Origin: Aurantiochytrium sp. KH105
Lineage: Eukaryota > Sar > Bigyra > Thraustochytrida > Thraustochytriidae
Assembly (NCBI GenBank): GCA_003116975.1
Contig: BGKB01000161.1
Coordinates: 100,599 to 164,598, forward strand
Direction of reading: 5' to 3'
DNA length: 64,000 bases
A model generated the notes under the pieces. That model searched no databases. It worked only from the letters and a program-made list of their open reading frames with translations, and was not told the DNA's origin. A program made the translations under genes and the position numbers. Shown here piece after piece: positions 29,418 through 39,900 of this stretch (positions are counted from its first letter, which is position 1; the number at the start of each line of letters is the position of its first letter).

Positions 29418-31709
29418 TCAAAAGATTGGTCGGATACCGTTAGTTCGCTGCTGGAACTTTTCGTACAGCACTGTGCCGCGATGCTGCTTGGCCTTGGCAA
29501 TCATATCCTCAATCTTGACTTCAATTTCGTCGTCCTCAAGATCAATGAAAAGACGTTGTCGGAGCTCCCGGATGACGCGCTTGACGCCTCCACCGGGCTG
29601 GTTAAATGCAGGAAGATTTGACTTGTAGCCAGTGACCTCGATGAGCGTCTCGAGGGTGTCAATCTCGTCGCGGATCGCCAGGAGGCCGCGCGTGCAGAGC
29701 TCCTTAAAGTACTGCCAGTTTGGATGTTCAACGCCACCCATAACCTCGACCATTTCGTTGGTAAGCTTGAAGGCCGCCCGCTCAAAGGAAAAGTTCGTAT
29801 GCGCAACCTTGTCCTTGCCCGGGGCCATGGAGAAGATAAATCCGTAGTCAATGTGGACAACGCGACCGTCGTTGCGGAGCATGATGTTGCCATTGTGGCG
29901 ATCGTGAACGCCAAAAATGTAGCACATCATTGAGTATCCAGCCATGGACTCGACAAAGCGCCGACGCGCCGTAGCCACTTCGTGCGGCATCGCAAAGGTT
30001 CGCATAAAGTGCTCCTCCAGCGTCACATTGCGCTTCTCCTTTGCATAGTAGTCCGACTTGATCGCATCCAAAGACTGCGCATCCTCCACGACCTCGATGA
30101 GACCCAGTGTTCTTCCCGTGGGGAGAATCCGATAAGGCTGCAGCCAGAGGTTGAGATCAAGGTCCGACCATGTATCGTCGAGAAAGGAAATCAGCTGCAT
30201 CATGAATGCCTCTTGTCGGAGATCGTCGTTGCTCTTCGCAATCACGCGCTGCACGCCGGTGATGGAGGGAATGTTCATTCGGGACATGGACGATGCCTCT
30301 CGCGTGAGTTCCTGCTCCTCGGCCCAGATGCTCGAGGGCGATCGTTGGAGAGGCATCAGGACCGAGGCAATCTTCTGCCCCAGACTCACGTCCTCCTGAA
30401 CAGCGCCCTCACCGTAATGCGCGTGCAAGGTGGTGGCAATGTCCGTTCCCATGCCGCCAACGGCAAAGGTGAGCAAGACGGGGACGCGCTCTCGCGTCGA
30501 AAAGGCGTGGGCGTGATTCGCGTCCACATCAATGACGCCCTCGAATTCGGCCGTCGAGCGCTTGAGCGGCACGTAGAGTCCCTTTGACGCATCAAAGTCT
30601 TTGCCGAGGCGCAGGCATGCGCGCTTGAGCGCGCCCGGGCGGTCGTTCTTTTCCGTGTCCCGCATGAGCTCGGAAATGTCCGTAAGACTGGACACGAAAC
30701 GAAGCTCGTCTTGGAAGAACTGGTGGCGCTCATTTTGGGCCACGCTGGTTTCGGCGTCGACGAGATCAGAAGGCTTGATGAGCGGCGGCTGCTCGGCGGC
30801 CTTGCGGAGATGCCTGATCCAATCGTTGCGCGTGCTCTCATTCGGCGCAGCCAGCTTGAAAACACGGCCGGTGTGGATCTCGCGGATCTCAAAGTAAAAG
30901 TCGTACGTGCGATGGGTCTTGCCCTCGACGATTTCCGCGGCGTACAGCGGAATCGCCCGCTTGAGGGCGCCGTCGCGAATGCGGTAGCAGAGCAAGAGGC
31001 GGTTCTTGATGGCGAAACGCCGCTGCTTCCATCCTTTGGTGGCAAAAGGATTACTCCGGGTAGAGCGTTTGAAGAGGAGCTCGCCTTCAAGAAAAGCCTC
31101 GTCCGACTTGCCATACGAAACGAGCTTGCGGGCATGCGCAAGTCGTAGCTGGCGGAGTTGGCCGTCAAGATTCGCCTTGTCGATCTCGCCAGACTGGAAC
31201 TGTTCCTCGAGCTCGAGGACCTCACTGTTGTCGCCGTACACGACTGCGCGCTCGAGCGCGTAAATGAGCGAGGAGCAGCGTAGGTAGATGTCTGTGTTCT
31301 GGTTCGGGTTCCGCTTACCGTTCTCCATCTCGGGCTGCGCGTCCTCGAGGTAGCCCATGAGCTGCCAAAAAACGAGAAAAGAAAAGTGCATCGAGACCTG
31401 GCACACCATGAGCATGAACTCCTGCAGCATGTCCTCGGAAAGGCTGTCCGCGTGCACGAGCATGTGCACGAGCTGCGGCAGGTAGAACTCGACGCCGTCG
31501 AGGAGCTTCTTGCTCGAGTGCCGTTCTTGGAGGACCTCGATCACGCTCGACACGAGTTCGGGCCGTTCACGCGCCTTCCACATGAGCAGCGTCACGGCCC
31601 GCATGTCGAGCTCCTCGTCCTCCTTGAGCTGCGTCACCTGCACGCTGAGGTGCTTGGCGAGCCCCACGGAATTGTCCAGCTCTTCATCTCGCTCGGCGGA
31701 TGTCGCCAT
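29418..31709 (-). CDS. PI4KB: Phosphatidylinositol 4-kinase beta with internal PH domain
   Basis: A 763-residue type III PI4-kinase beta. It makes PI4P, mainly at the Golgi. The lipid-kinase-unique helical domain occupies about 30-130 (LLMWKARERPELV..VHMLVHADSL). A PH domain at about 206-306 follows, with ETDW-like NESTRNDWIRHL at its end. The kinase domain (about 505-763) has VIAKSNDDLRQEAFMMQLI, LPTGRTLGLIEVV, the catalytic loop GVHDRHNGNIML and the metal-binding HIDYGF, where the usual DFG Phe is Tyr. The C-terminal helix has KFQQRTNGI, matching PI4KB. Animal PI4KB lacks a PH domain, while protist forms with one are known to me from apicomplexans. The start is the first ATG, with 34 upstream codons open from a TTG. 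Confidence 0.92.
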   Translation of the reverse strand: MATSAERDEELDNSVGLAKHLSVQVTQLKEDEELDMRAVTLLMWKARERPELVSSVIEVLQERHSSKKLLDGVEFYLPQLVHMLVHADSLSEDMLQEFMLMVCQVSMHFSFLVFWQLMGYLEDAQPEMENGKRNPNQNTDIYLRCSSLIYALERAVVYGDNSEVLELEEQFQSGEIDKANLDGQLRQLRLAHARKLVSYGKSDEAFLEGELLFKRSTRSNPFATKGWKQRRFAIKNRLLLCYRIRDGALKRAIPLYAAEIVEGKTHRTYDFYFEIREIHTGRVFKLAAPNESTRNDWIRHLRKAAEQPPLIKPSDLVDAETSVAQNERHQFFQDELRFVSSLTDISELMRDTEKNDRPGALKRACLRLGKDFDASKGLYVPLKRSTAEFEGVIDVDANHAHAFSTRERVPVLLTFAVGGMGTDIATTLHAHYGEGAVQEDVSLGQKIASVLMPLQRSPSSIWAEEQELTREASSMSRMNIPSITGVQRVIAKSNDDLRQEAFMMQLISFLDDTWSDLDLNLWLQPYRILPTGRTLGLIEVVEDAQSLDAIKSDYYAKEKRNVTLEEHFMRTFAMPHEVATARRRFVESMAGYSMMCYIFGVHDRHNGNIMLRNDGRVVHIDYGFIFSMAPGKDKVAHTNFSFERAAFKLTNEMVEVMGGVEHPNWQYFKELCTRGLLAIRDEIDTLETLIEVTGYKSNLPAFNQPGGGVKRVIRELRQRLFIDLEDDEIEVKIEDMIAKAKQHRGTVLYEKFQQRTNGIRPIF

Positions 31710-32355
31710 GGTTGTCGTATCGACTCTCTCGCTCTCCTCTGCGCGGCCTCGCGGCGGTGGCGGCGGGACGTACGCGCACGAGCAAGCTCCCTGGGCCCCG
31801 CTGCCGCGCAAGAGAGGCCTCCTGGCGTCTGCCGCGACGCAGAAGAAGAGTTAATGCCCTCGCCGCCAAGGGCTCGGGGTCCTCGCTCGCTCGCGCGCCC
31901 GCCCCTTCCTTACGCGCGCGCGCGACGACAGCGACACTGACAGAGGCAGTGGCGACCACAGCCACCGCGCCAGGCAGCGAGAGAAGAGCGTCAAGTCCTC
32001 CCTGCCAGCGGCGTCTGCGCCGGCTTGCGCGACTGCCCTCCCTCCTTTTTTAGGTCGCGCGCGCGTGCACGCGCTGGCCCTCTCTCCTCTCCTTTCCTTT
32101 CCTTTCCTTTCCTTTGTCGCCCTCTCTCTCTCACTCACTCACTCACTGTCGGCCCGGACATACAAGGAGGCTCGCCCCGCTGCCTGCCTTCGTGGCTTCG
32201 TGCGATGTGGAGAATACCTACCTACCGCGGCGAAAGGTCGCGACGGAGGCGAGCAGGGCGGGGAGGAGGAGGAGGCGCGAAGGTTTTGAGCGCCGCGTGG
32301 CAGCCGGGACTTACATACATTTGGGCCTCCTTCACAGTCAGGCTGACATTTGTGA
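31710..32355. other. Promoter region of PI4KB up to the transposon
   Basis: 646 bp. It holds pyrimidine-rich sequence with a (CCTTT)n microsatellite, a run of (CTCA)n around 32129-32147, and GC-rich leader sequence. No supported ORF. It ends at the left terminal inverted repeat of the transposon. Confidence 0.5.
32091..32115. repeat. (CCTTT)n microsatellite
   Basis: Five exact CCTTT units, about 380 bp upstream of the PI4-kinase start. They are read as AAAGG on the gene's own strand. Confidence 0.9.
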
Positions 32356-32398
32356 GCAATCGCAATAAGCCGCTTTTTGGTGCCATAAATCTATAATT
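32356..32398 (+). repeat. Left terminal inverted repeat of the transposon
   Basis: The 43-bp outer end starts GCAATCGCAATAAGCC and ends CTATAATT. It pairs with 34167-34209 with a single mismatch (GGTGCC here, GGCGCC there when read in the same orientation). Confidence 0.9.
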
Positions 32399-32652
32399 AA
32401 TTAGAGCGTAAGCAGGCGATAAAGTAAACAATTGTTTACAAATAATTAATATTTCCGAGCGGCGAAATCGGGCATTCTTTTTTGGACTCATTGTCACGGT
32501 CCCACCTTGCGTACGATAAAACGTACGATAGCGATGTCTAAGTTTATCCTAGTCTAACGACCGCTCGGGTTGCCAGTGCCAGTGAGGAGTCGAGCAGCAC
32601 AAGCGACAACTCTGCAATCGCACAAAGAACCTTAACACTGCGGCTGAGGTGC

Positions 32653-33960
32653 TCAGTTCAAGGCCCGAGCGCCACGAGTTATACGACNTCTGAGCTGTAA
32701 CGCACTGCGCTTGCTATTGATCCGCGAGAGCGACATATGAAGGTCTCTATTCTCTTTCACAACAGTCATGATGAGCTCGGACAAACGCTTTTCGCTTTCG
32801 AGCAACTCCAACGCTTCAACTGAGCGCGTTTCTTTTTCCATTCGAGCTTTCTTCGCCTGGTTCGCTCGAAGTTTCGCTTTCTTGTTGCCAACCGCCCGTT
32901 TCGAAGTCTGCAAGCGTGCACGTCTCTTCAGATATTCCGATGCTGACTCCGTGCCCGAGATCGAGGAGCTTTCGGCGGTTTGGCTGAAGCGACCAGAACT
33001 AGAAGATAATGATGCTGGACGCGAGATGGTGGGCCTGCCTTCCTCTTCGTCCAAATCAGAGACGTCGCTGTGGTCGTTGTCGCTTCCAGGCGCGACATGG
33101 CTGGGCTCGGACAGTTCGGTCGACGCCGCGATGCGGGAGAGTGACTCCATCTGCTGAATAATGTCAACGACGTGGGCGAACTTAAATTTCAGGGCAGCAA
33201 CTTCTTTTGCGCTCAGGGAGTTTGCGTCCTTACCAGTTTTGGCAAGGCCCTCCTCAAAGTACAGCTTCTCGGCTCGCTCAACATAGTCTGATTCAGACCA
33301 GCCGCTGCTCCTCGTCGTTTTGCGAGCCTGCAAGTTGCAGAATATGTATCGCTTGCACTCCCGCTCGATAGTCCGCACGCGATTTCTAAGTGCAATCGAC
33401 GTGCGGACAACTGGGGAACGGGACGCCACATTTTTTCGCGCCATGAGCTCCAGCATCTTGGCCTGCACGGAGTTCCAGAATTCCTCCGCCTTTTGGTTCG
33501 TTCCACGGATACTGTCCTCTGAGACATTTACGTATGCAGAGATGAGACATTCATCTTCAGCCTTCGCGTACGAGAAGCCCCTGCCGCCACGGGAGGTGCT
33601 TCGAGGGGTGTCGCTGCCGCGAGGCTTGTGGGAAGGATCGCGATCGTTTCCGATGTCCATGCATGGAGGATGGGCACCAGAGCGATCGCTCGCTTCCGCT
33701 CTCTCGTTGCCGCCACGCTCACCAAGCTCACCCTCTCGCTCACCTCTCTCTCTGCGCGCGTTCGGCTCATCACAAGATAGGTTCTGGACTAGACTAGTCG
33801 CATTGCAGGTCGCGGCCCCGTCGCAATCCTCTACGTCGTAGCTGCTTGCCATTGTCGCGACAACTACGTGACGCCACCGACCGCGCGCATAGCCCGAAGT
33901 ATCTGCTTTGTCGATCGATTTGGAGCGCGACGTGGACCCTTGCATTACCATCATGATCAT
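32653..33960 (-). CDS. Myb/SANT-like DNA-binding protein of the transposon
   Basis: A 435-residue protein. Residues about 128-250 match the Myb/SANT-like domain seen in PIF/Harbinger second ORFs and in plant NAM-associated or GST T3-like proteins: DECLISAYVNVSEDSIRGTNQ, AEEFWNSVQ, RNRVRTIERECKRY, SGWSESDYVERAEKLY. Such proteins help the transposase enter the nucleus and bind the ends. The N-terminal 120 residues are charged and disordered. The C-terminal half is Ser-rich, then basic with a coiled coil (ARMEKETRSVEALELLESEKRLSELIM). One undetermined base at 32688 falls in the eleventh codon from the stop and leaves that residue unknown. No accompanying DDE transposase is in the element. The ATG at 33960 is 250 bp inside the right TIR. 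Confidence 0.8.
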   Translation of the reverse strand: MIMMVMQGSTSRSKSIDKADTSGYARGRWRHVVVATMASSYDVEDCDGAATCNATSLVQNLSCDEPNARRERGEREGELGERGGNERAEASDRSGAHPPCMDIGNDRDPSHKPRGSDTPRSTSRGGRGFSYAKAEDECLISAYVNVSEDSIRGTNQKAEEFWNSVQAKMLELMARKNVASRSPVVRTSIALRNRVRTIERECKRYIFCNLQARKTTRSSGWSESDYVERAEKLYFEEGLAKTGKDANSLSAKEVAALKFKFAHVVDIIQQMESLSRIAASTELSEPSHVAPGSDNDHSDVSDLDEEEGRPTISRPASLSSSSGRFSQTAESSSISGTESASEYLKRRARLQTSKRAVGNKKAKLRANQAKKARMEKETRSVEALELLESEKRLSELIMTVVKENRDLHMSLSRINSKRSALQLRXRITRGARALN

Positions 33961-34166
33961 TATGATGCCATGATGTTTCTCTGGTCGGTAGGCTAGACAA
34001 TTCTAGGGTTCGCATGAGAACGAGAGGTGCACATTATAGATTTTCCTCGCATGTCATATGGAGTTACCTTAAAGAAAATTGAAAGAAATTCTTAAAACCT
34101 GAGCCATGCTGGCCAGCATGGCTCCATCGGTAAAACTTTTTTTTAGAGTCATCTTCCAAAAATCCA

Positions 34167-34209
34167 AATTATAGATTTATGGCGCCAAAAAGCGGCTTAT
34201 TGCGATTGC
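34167..34209 (-). repeat. Right terminal inverted repeat of the transposon
   Basis: The 43-bp inverted copy of 32356-32398, ending GGCTTATTGCGATTGC. The base after it (C, 34210) may belong to the element. TGA follows, as it precedes the left end. Confidence 0.9.
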
Positions 34210-34210
34210 C

Positions 34211-34679
34211 TGAGTGAAGATGCGGCAGCTTACGTATCACGATGTCAGAATCAGAATAGGTGTTTGTTTGATGGGGAGAATGGGCTCGACAATGCAGGGC
34301 GCGCCGAGGGACCAGGTCTACGAGTCGTCTTGAGGGCGGAGATAAGGAGTGGGCGCCCTTGCTCTTGCTGGCTGAGCTGAAGATTTGGTGGCGGTGCAGC
34401 TTACTTCTTATGACATCGAAAATGACCCAACCGCCGTTGCTGTAAAAGAGAGAGAAAGGCACAGTGCGGCCCAGTGCCAGACAAAACGTCGAAGCCAAAG
34501 CAGGCAGGCAAGCAAGCAAGCACGCAGCGGCAGCAGCAGGCCCAGCTGCAGCACTGACAACACGACGGGAACGCGGGCAAGGAGCGCGGGGAGAGACTTC
34601 GTGTGCTGTTCTGCCGGCCTGTACCTGCCTGCCTCCCTGCCTGCCTTCCGCTCGCCCGAGGCCAGAAGAGAAGGAAAAG
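34211..34679. other. Leader and promoter region of the CAP-Gly gene
   Basis: 469 bp from the transposon end to the next ATG. The last 180 bp are rich in (GCAG)- and (GCAA)-type short repeats (34500-34550 and mirrored GCCTGCCT near 34620-34650). No gene seen. Confidence 0.5.
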
Positions 34680-34961
34680 ATGCAGGTCGAGCCAGGCAGC
34701 CGCGTCCGGTTGGCGCACTTAGGTGATGCCCAGGGCACCGTCCGCTTCCTCGGGTCCGTTCACTATGCCAAGGGCGACGACTGGGTAGGCGTGGAGATGG
34801 ACGACCCCATTGGCAAGAACAACGGCTCCGTCAAAGGTCAGACGTACTTTTCCTGCAACGACAAACATGGCGTCTTTGCTCGCCTTGGCAGTGTCAAGTT
34901 GGACGCCGGTAGCAGCAGCAACAAAGCAAAAGGAGGCAGCAGCAGCAGCAACAACAACAAT

Positions 34962-34993
<32 letters not shown>

Positions 34994-36749
34994 CGAGGAC
35001 GGTGCAGGGTCTGTCGAAAACCGGTCTGCGGACGAGCTCAAACGCGCAGGGAATGAGCGTTTTGTTGCCAAGGATTTCGATGGCGCCCTCATGCTCTACT
35101 CCATGGCACTCGAGCAAGATCCGAGAAATGCCATTCTTTGTGGAAATCGTGCAGCCTGCCTTCTCGAACTGGACGACCCGGAAAACGCATTGCTTGACGC
35201 AGAAGCAGCCATCGATGCCCAACCTGACTGGTGGAAGGGCCACATGCGTCGCGGCAAGGCGCTCAAGATGCTGGACGAATTCGAGGAGGCCGCACATAGC
35301 CTCACAAAGGCCGCTGAGCTTGTGTCAGACATGCAACAGCGTAACGAGCTCCTCGGTCTCGCAAAAGGATGTCTGCAGATGGCCATGCAGGCAGACAGCA
35401 GGCAAACCGCCTCGGCTTCATCGGAACCCTCGTGGTTGGCTGCACTCCCGCCGGATATTGCTGCAGAGGCACGATCCAATCCCGAATTCATGGCCGCCCT
35501 CATGGAGGAGATGCAGGGCATGGGCATGGATATGAACATGGGTATGGGCATGGACATGGGCATGGGCATGGGCATGGACGATATGAGCCATCTCGGAGAT
35601 GGAATGCCACCCATGCCTCCCGGCATGATGCCTGGCATGGATATGGGCATGGGACAAGGCGGGGCGGGCATTGAGAAACAGCGTCTGAAACGCCCCGTTC
35701 TTCTTGTGCTCCCTCTGCACGAAGCCGCCAAGGAGGGCGACACAGAAAAAGTGCTTAGCGAACTACAAGAAGACTCAACTGGAGTCAACGAACTCGACTC
35801 GCACGGCAGAACTCCGCTTGCCTGGGCTTGTCTCGGAGGCCACGTAGATGCTGCACGAGCTCTCATCGATGCAGGGGCAGCAGTTGATCCGGTGAAGTCC
35901 AACGCCAAATCCACGTCTGAAGATATTGGAGACGAGAACGAGGATGAAGATGATGTCGCCATTCCTCTCCACTTTGCCGTTCGATCCGGCTCAAAGGAAA
36001 TGGTCAATCTACTCTTGGATAAGGGCGCAGATCCCGAGTTGCAAGAACCCATTCTCGGCCACAATGCACTTCACCAAGCAGTCAAGTCAGGCCACGCTGA
36101 TCTCGTGTGCGCCCTTCTCGATAGATTTGGCGCTAGTCTTGGTGACAAGGAGGATCTTCGAGGCATTTCCCCTTTCAGCCTTGCGTGCACTGTCAAGTAT
36201 ACGGGCGATCGTCTTGCGTTGCTGCGAGACATGCACTCGCGTGGCGCCTCTGTGAATGCGGGCGTCCTCTTTGCCGCGCTCACCCGTGTCGAAGACGAGG
36301 GTATCCTCGCGCTCCTCCAGGAACTGGACCCCGCTGCCCGTGTCGATGCCAATCCTGCACTGCGCACGGCCTCTGGAGCGACGCTTCTTCATTTGGCGGC
36401 GCGAATGACTCCTGCAAAGGATGCTGAAAGTCAGATCAAATCCTTGTTGCAAAATGGTATGAAACCCTTTGTCAACGACCTCGACAGCAACGGGTGCTCA
36501 CCTCTCGGCGTCGCCTGTCAGCGCAAGGCCTACCCTGGCGTTCTTCGCATTCTTGCTGAGGCAGGAGCTGACGTCAACGCGCCTCAGGGCGCTTCTGGCA
36601 GCCGACCACTGCACATCGTTGGTAACGAGTCGAATGAGCCTGCGTGGGAGGCTTTACTGGCTCTGGGCGCTGACGAGACCGCTACAGATTTGGAAGGTAA
36701 GCCCCCAAAGCTCCGGCCCAACCTCGCGGACAAGTGTTGCATCATGTAA
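34680..36749 (+). CDS. CAP-Gly / TPR / ankyrin protein with C-terminal CaaX box
   Basis: A 689-residue fusion. Residues 1-75 are a CAP-Gly domain with the groove motif GKNNGSVKGQTYF (GKNDG in most members), which binds C-terminal EEY/F of tubulin or EB proteins. A Ser then Asn-rich linker follows (poly-Asn from AAC codons). Next are three TPR motifs (about 118-225: ELKRAGNERFVAKDFDGALMLY onward), a PEFMAALM segment and a Met-Gly-Asp repeat (about 275-325). Ankyrin repeats run from about 340 to 675 (GRTPLAWACLGGHVDAARALI, GHNALHQAVKSGHADLV, GSRPLHIVGNESNEPAWEAL). The last four residues are CCIM, a CaaX box with Met, predicting farnesylation. The first ATG after an open non-ATG stretch was used. 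A microtubule-to-membrane linker role is inference. Confidence 0.88.
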
Positions 36750-36943
36750 ATTCTAAAAGAGAATACGATGGTATCATTTTTGAGAGGAGAAAAAGTCAAA
36801 CGCCACACACGCGAGGAAACTTTTTGAAAATTTTGATGGCAGGATAAACTTGCTGTCAGGACAATTTTTCTGGGTTGACACAAGCCTTTGCAGAGTAGAC
36901 TCACTTGTTCAGAAACGAAACGATCAATCAATTTCGAATGAGT

Positions 36944-39900
36944 TTACTTGGAGGCATCGACGAGAGCCTCTACTGCAGGTAGCATGGTCTTCGGGCCATC
37001 GCCTTCCAAAGACCGACGGTATGCTTGCTTGAGATTGCCATCATCGCGACGAGCGCGAAGTCCCTGCTGACAGGCGCGCTGCAAAAGCTTTTGCAAAACG
37101 GCCCAATAGTGCGCGTCTTCCTCGAGATCTTCTTGCGTAGTGTCCGCAGTCTTGTTTGCGCCGCCAACGGCGGCAAGCAGTGGGCCTGCTGCAAAGAGAG
37201 CCGCAAAGGCCCCGCGCAATAGCCACATCGAAGACTCGTTTGACTCAAAGGCAAAAAGGTGCAAGCGTGCCAATTCTGTTCGTGTCACCAGGGCATCAAC
37301 AAGGGCAGCGCGGTTCTGGTCTGCTGCCATAGTCTCGAAGGCATGGAGAGCTGACTGCAACTCCGACACAATCGCTTTGAAGACCCTTTCGAGTCCCGTA
37401 TCAAACTTCATAGCTTTTGGCGTTCCTGCGACACCGGTATTGAGCCTTTGCGCCGTTCCAAGCGCATAGGCAAGGCGGCAGCGTGCGGCGAGAAGCTCCT
37501 GACCTTGAGCAAGCTCGATAGCTTGCAACAGTCGTTTCTTGCCCTCATCATGCTTTTTCTGTGAGCAAAGCTCCAGTCCATATCGCGCAGCAGCAAGCGC
37601 GCAGGATTCTTTGGCTTCACTGTTAACACCAAGCGCAAGCGTGCCATCGGTGCCGGATTCGAGCAGAGACTGGGCAGCGCTCCACGCGCGACGGTACGCC
37701 TCGAGTTCATGAGAGCAAAGCGCCTGGCGATTGTTTTGGACGCCAAACTTTTCAAGACGCTCCTTTGCGCGAGCATGGGCTTCTGCGTCAGAAAGAACGC
37801 TAACGAGCGTTTCTGCACTCGCAACCTCCTGTCGCTCGCGGAGGTCGATACCGCAAAAGCTCTGGAACGAGAGATAGAGGAGCTCCAACTGCAGCGTTTC
37901 CACATGCTTCGTGCTCTGCAGACTCTTAAACAGCTGAACGCCCTGCAGTAGATGTCTAAAGGCCTTTGTAAACCTTCCATGCAACGCATAGTACTTGGCG
38001 AGCGATAAGTACGACTCGAAGAGAAGATCACGTCCACATTCGCGCCGCGGCCGCTTGGAAACAGAGCGCCATAGAAGCTGCGTCACTTGATTCAGCGCAA
38101 ACTCTACATCCACGGTACCCTTTGCCACGAGCTGCAAGACAGGAGGCACTGCCGCCAGAGGTTGTCCCAATGGATACAAATCATCGTCGGAAAGGTCTGC
38201 GGGCGGCGTTTTCGGTTGCTCTACTTCTTCTTCTAGCGCCTCATCAAGCCCAGCAGCCTTGGCTTTCGCCTTGATCTGGGCCTGTGCAGTGGCACGCGCG
38301 AGCAAAAAGGCGGCCCAGAACAAGACAATGTCCAGATATCTCTCCAAGGTGGCCGGATCTGCAATGCGGCTTGCAAAAAGAAGGTGGGCCAAAGCGATCG
38401 AGGGCTGCCGGACATTTGCAAGTGCGAGACGCAGCCAAATGGCCATAAGACTTTCTCGAATCTGAAGCTCTACCGACTCGAGAGTCTCGCCCTCGACCTG
38501 AAAAGGACTACCTCGAGAACCATCGTACGCATCGTCTTCCTGAGACGCCACGCCACGATGCCGGCGCGCCGCAGCTGCCAAGAGGTGTACTTCATGCAAG
38601 GTTGCCCCAAGCGTTTCCGCAGCGACGACCAACGCCTCGTTCGGGGCCTCAGCAAGATCAATTGCCTCCAAAGGGGCTTTGTCGTTGTCTGCGGGTGGGC
38701 TTAACTGCACGGAAAGAGGCGCGCGAATTGCGAATGCGCGTGCGGGAAGCAGCGCTTTGGCGAGCAAACGCCTCGAGGCGATTGTGCCTGCGAGGCAGCT
38801 CGCATCAACCTTGGGTCCTGATGTCAGCGTCTCAATACTCTGCGTCAAGAGACGGACTGCGCGCTCTCGACTCGACGGCGCAGCGTCCGCCAGCAATCTA
38901 GTGGCCAACCGTCGATACAGAGTGGCGACAGGAACGGCAAATTGCCGGCGCAGACCTGCAGAGGTTTCTGGGCCCTGCCGTGAGGACATGAGCTCAAACA
39001 AACACACCTCGGCAGAAGCGCCGGGTCGCTTGAACAGGTAGTATGTTGCGCCGTCTTCTGTGCAGTTATCTTTCAAAAACGAGAGGATGCTGCATGCACC
39101 AGAGGTAACTGCGGTGGGCGCGAAACTCGAGCGCTCGGATCCCAAAGTCTTGTCAGCGTCCCCGGCGGGCGCGCTGGGAGGGAAAGCGTTTTCCAAATCA
39201 AGGTGCGGTAGCTCATTTGTGTTCACGAGCTTGTAACCCTTGACCAGACCTTCGCGATGGATACAGATGGCGGTACGCTGAGCGCCATTAATTTTATTAT
39301 CCAGCCAGTAATCGAGGCAGACCTGAGAGGTGAGTTGATCCGCCGCATCGTGGAGCTGCAAGCTAACTGCACACGAGTCTTCCTGGTCTCGTGCGATCAC
39401 AAGGTTGCTGCCGAGAAGCAAGTTGAAATCGCCAACCCGCCAGCGTACAACACGCGCAAAAGGTACGTCGCAGCTTGCGCCATTTGTTGAGCCGGCGTCC
39501 TGTTCAGCGATATTTGCATCAGCATTCACGGCTGATGTGCTGGTGCTGGGTTCTTTAGCGCCCTCGATTTCCTTTGCTGTCACCTGAGAGACTTCACCCG
39601 CAGTCTCTACCTGAAGAGGCCTCGAGGTCTCACGCGCGACAGCAACAGCCGCACGCGTTCTCTTTTTTGTTTTACGATCATCGCCTCGAACGCCAGTGGC
39701 CACGTCTACGTGTGCGGACTTGTCATCGTCGTCTTCGCCATGACCGTCTCCGTGGTCGCCGGTGGAGCCCGCGCTCGCAGCCATCTTCACAGAATAAAAG
39801 AGAAACTTGGACGTGAGCGAATCGCGAGCGTCTGACTTTTCCTGGGGCGTAGTCTTGCCATTGCCGTCAAAGGAACCGTCCAAGACGAGCGCGTTTCCCA

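Larger units (their letters stand above)
32356..34210. mobile_element. DNA transposon with 43-bp TIRs carrying a Myb/SANT-like gene only
   Basis: The ends are inverted copies of a 43-bp sequence (32356-32398 and 34167-34209) differing at one base. The outer start is GCAATCGCAATAAGCC. Inside each TIR is AT-rich subterminal sequence. The only gene inside is a Myb/SANT-like ORF on the - strand. I see no DDE transposase. If the right end includes one extra C, both flanks carry TGA, a possible 3-bp target duplication. That would suit the PIF/Harbinger group, although its usual target is TTA or TAA. TIRs plus a Myb/SANT protein point to PIF/Harbinger, probably as a non-autonomous derivative. The intact TIRs suggest recent activity. 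Confidence 0.75.
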
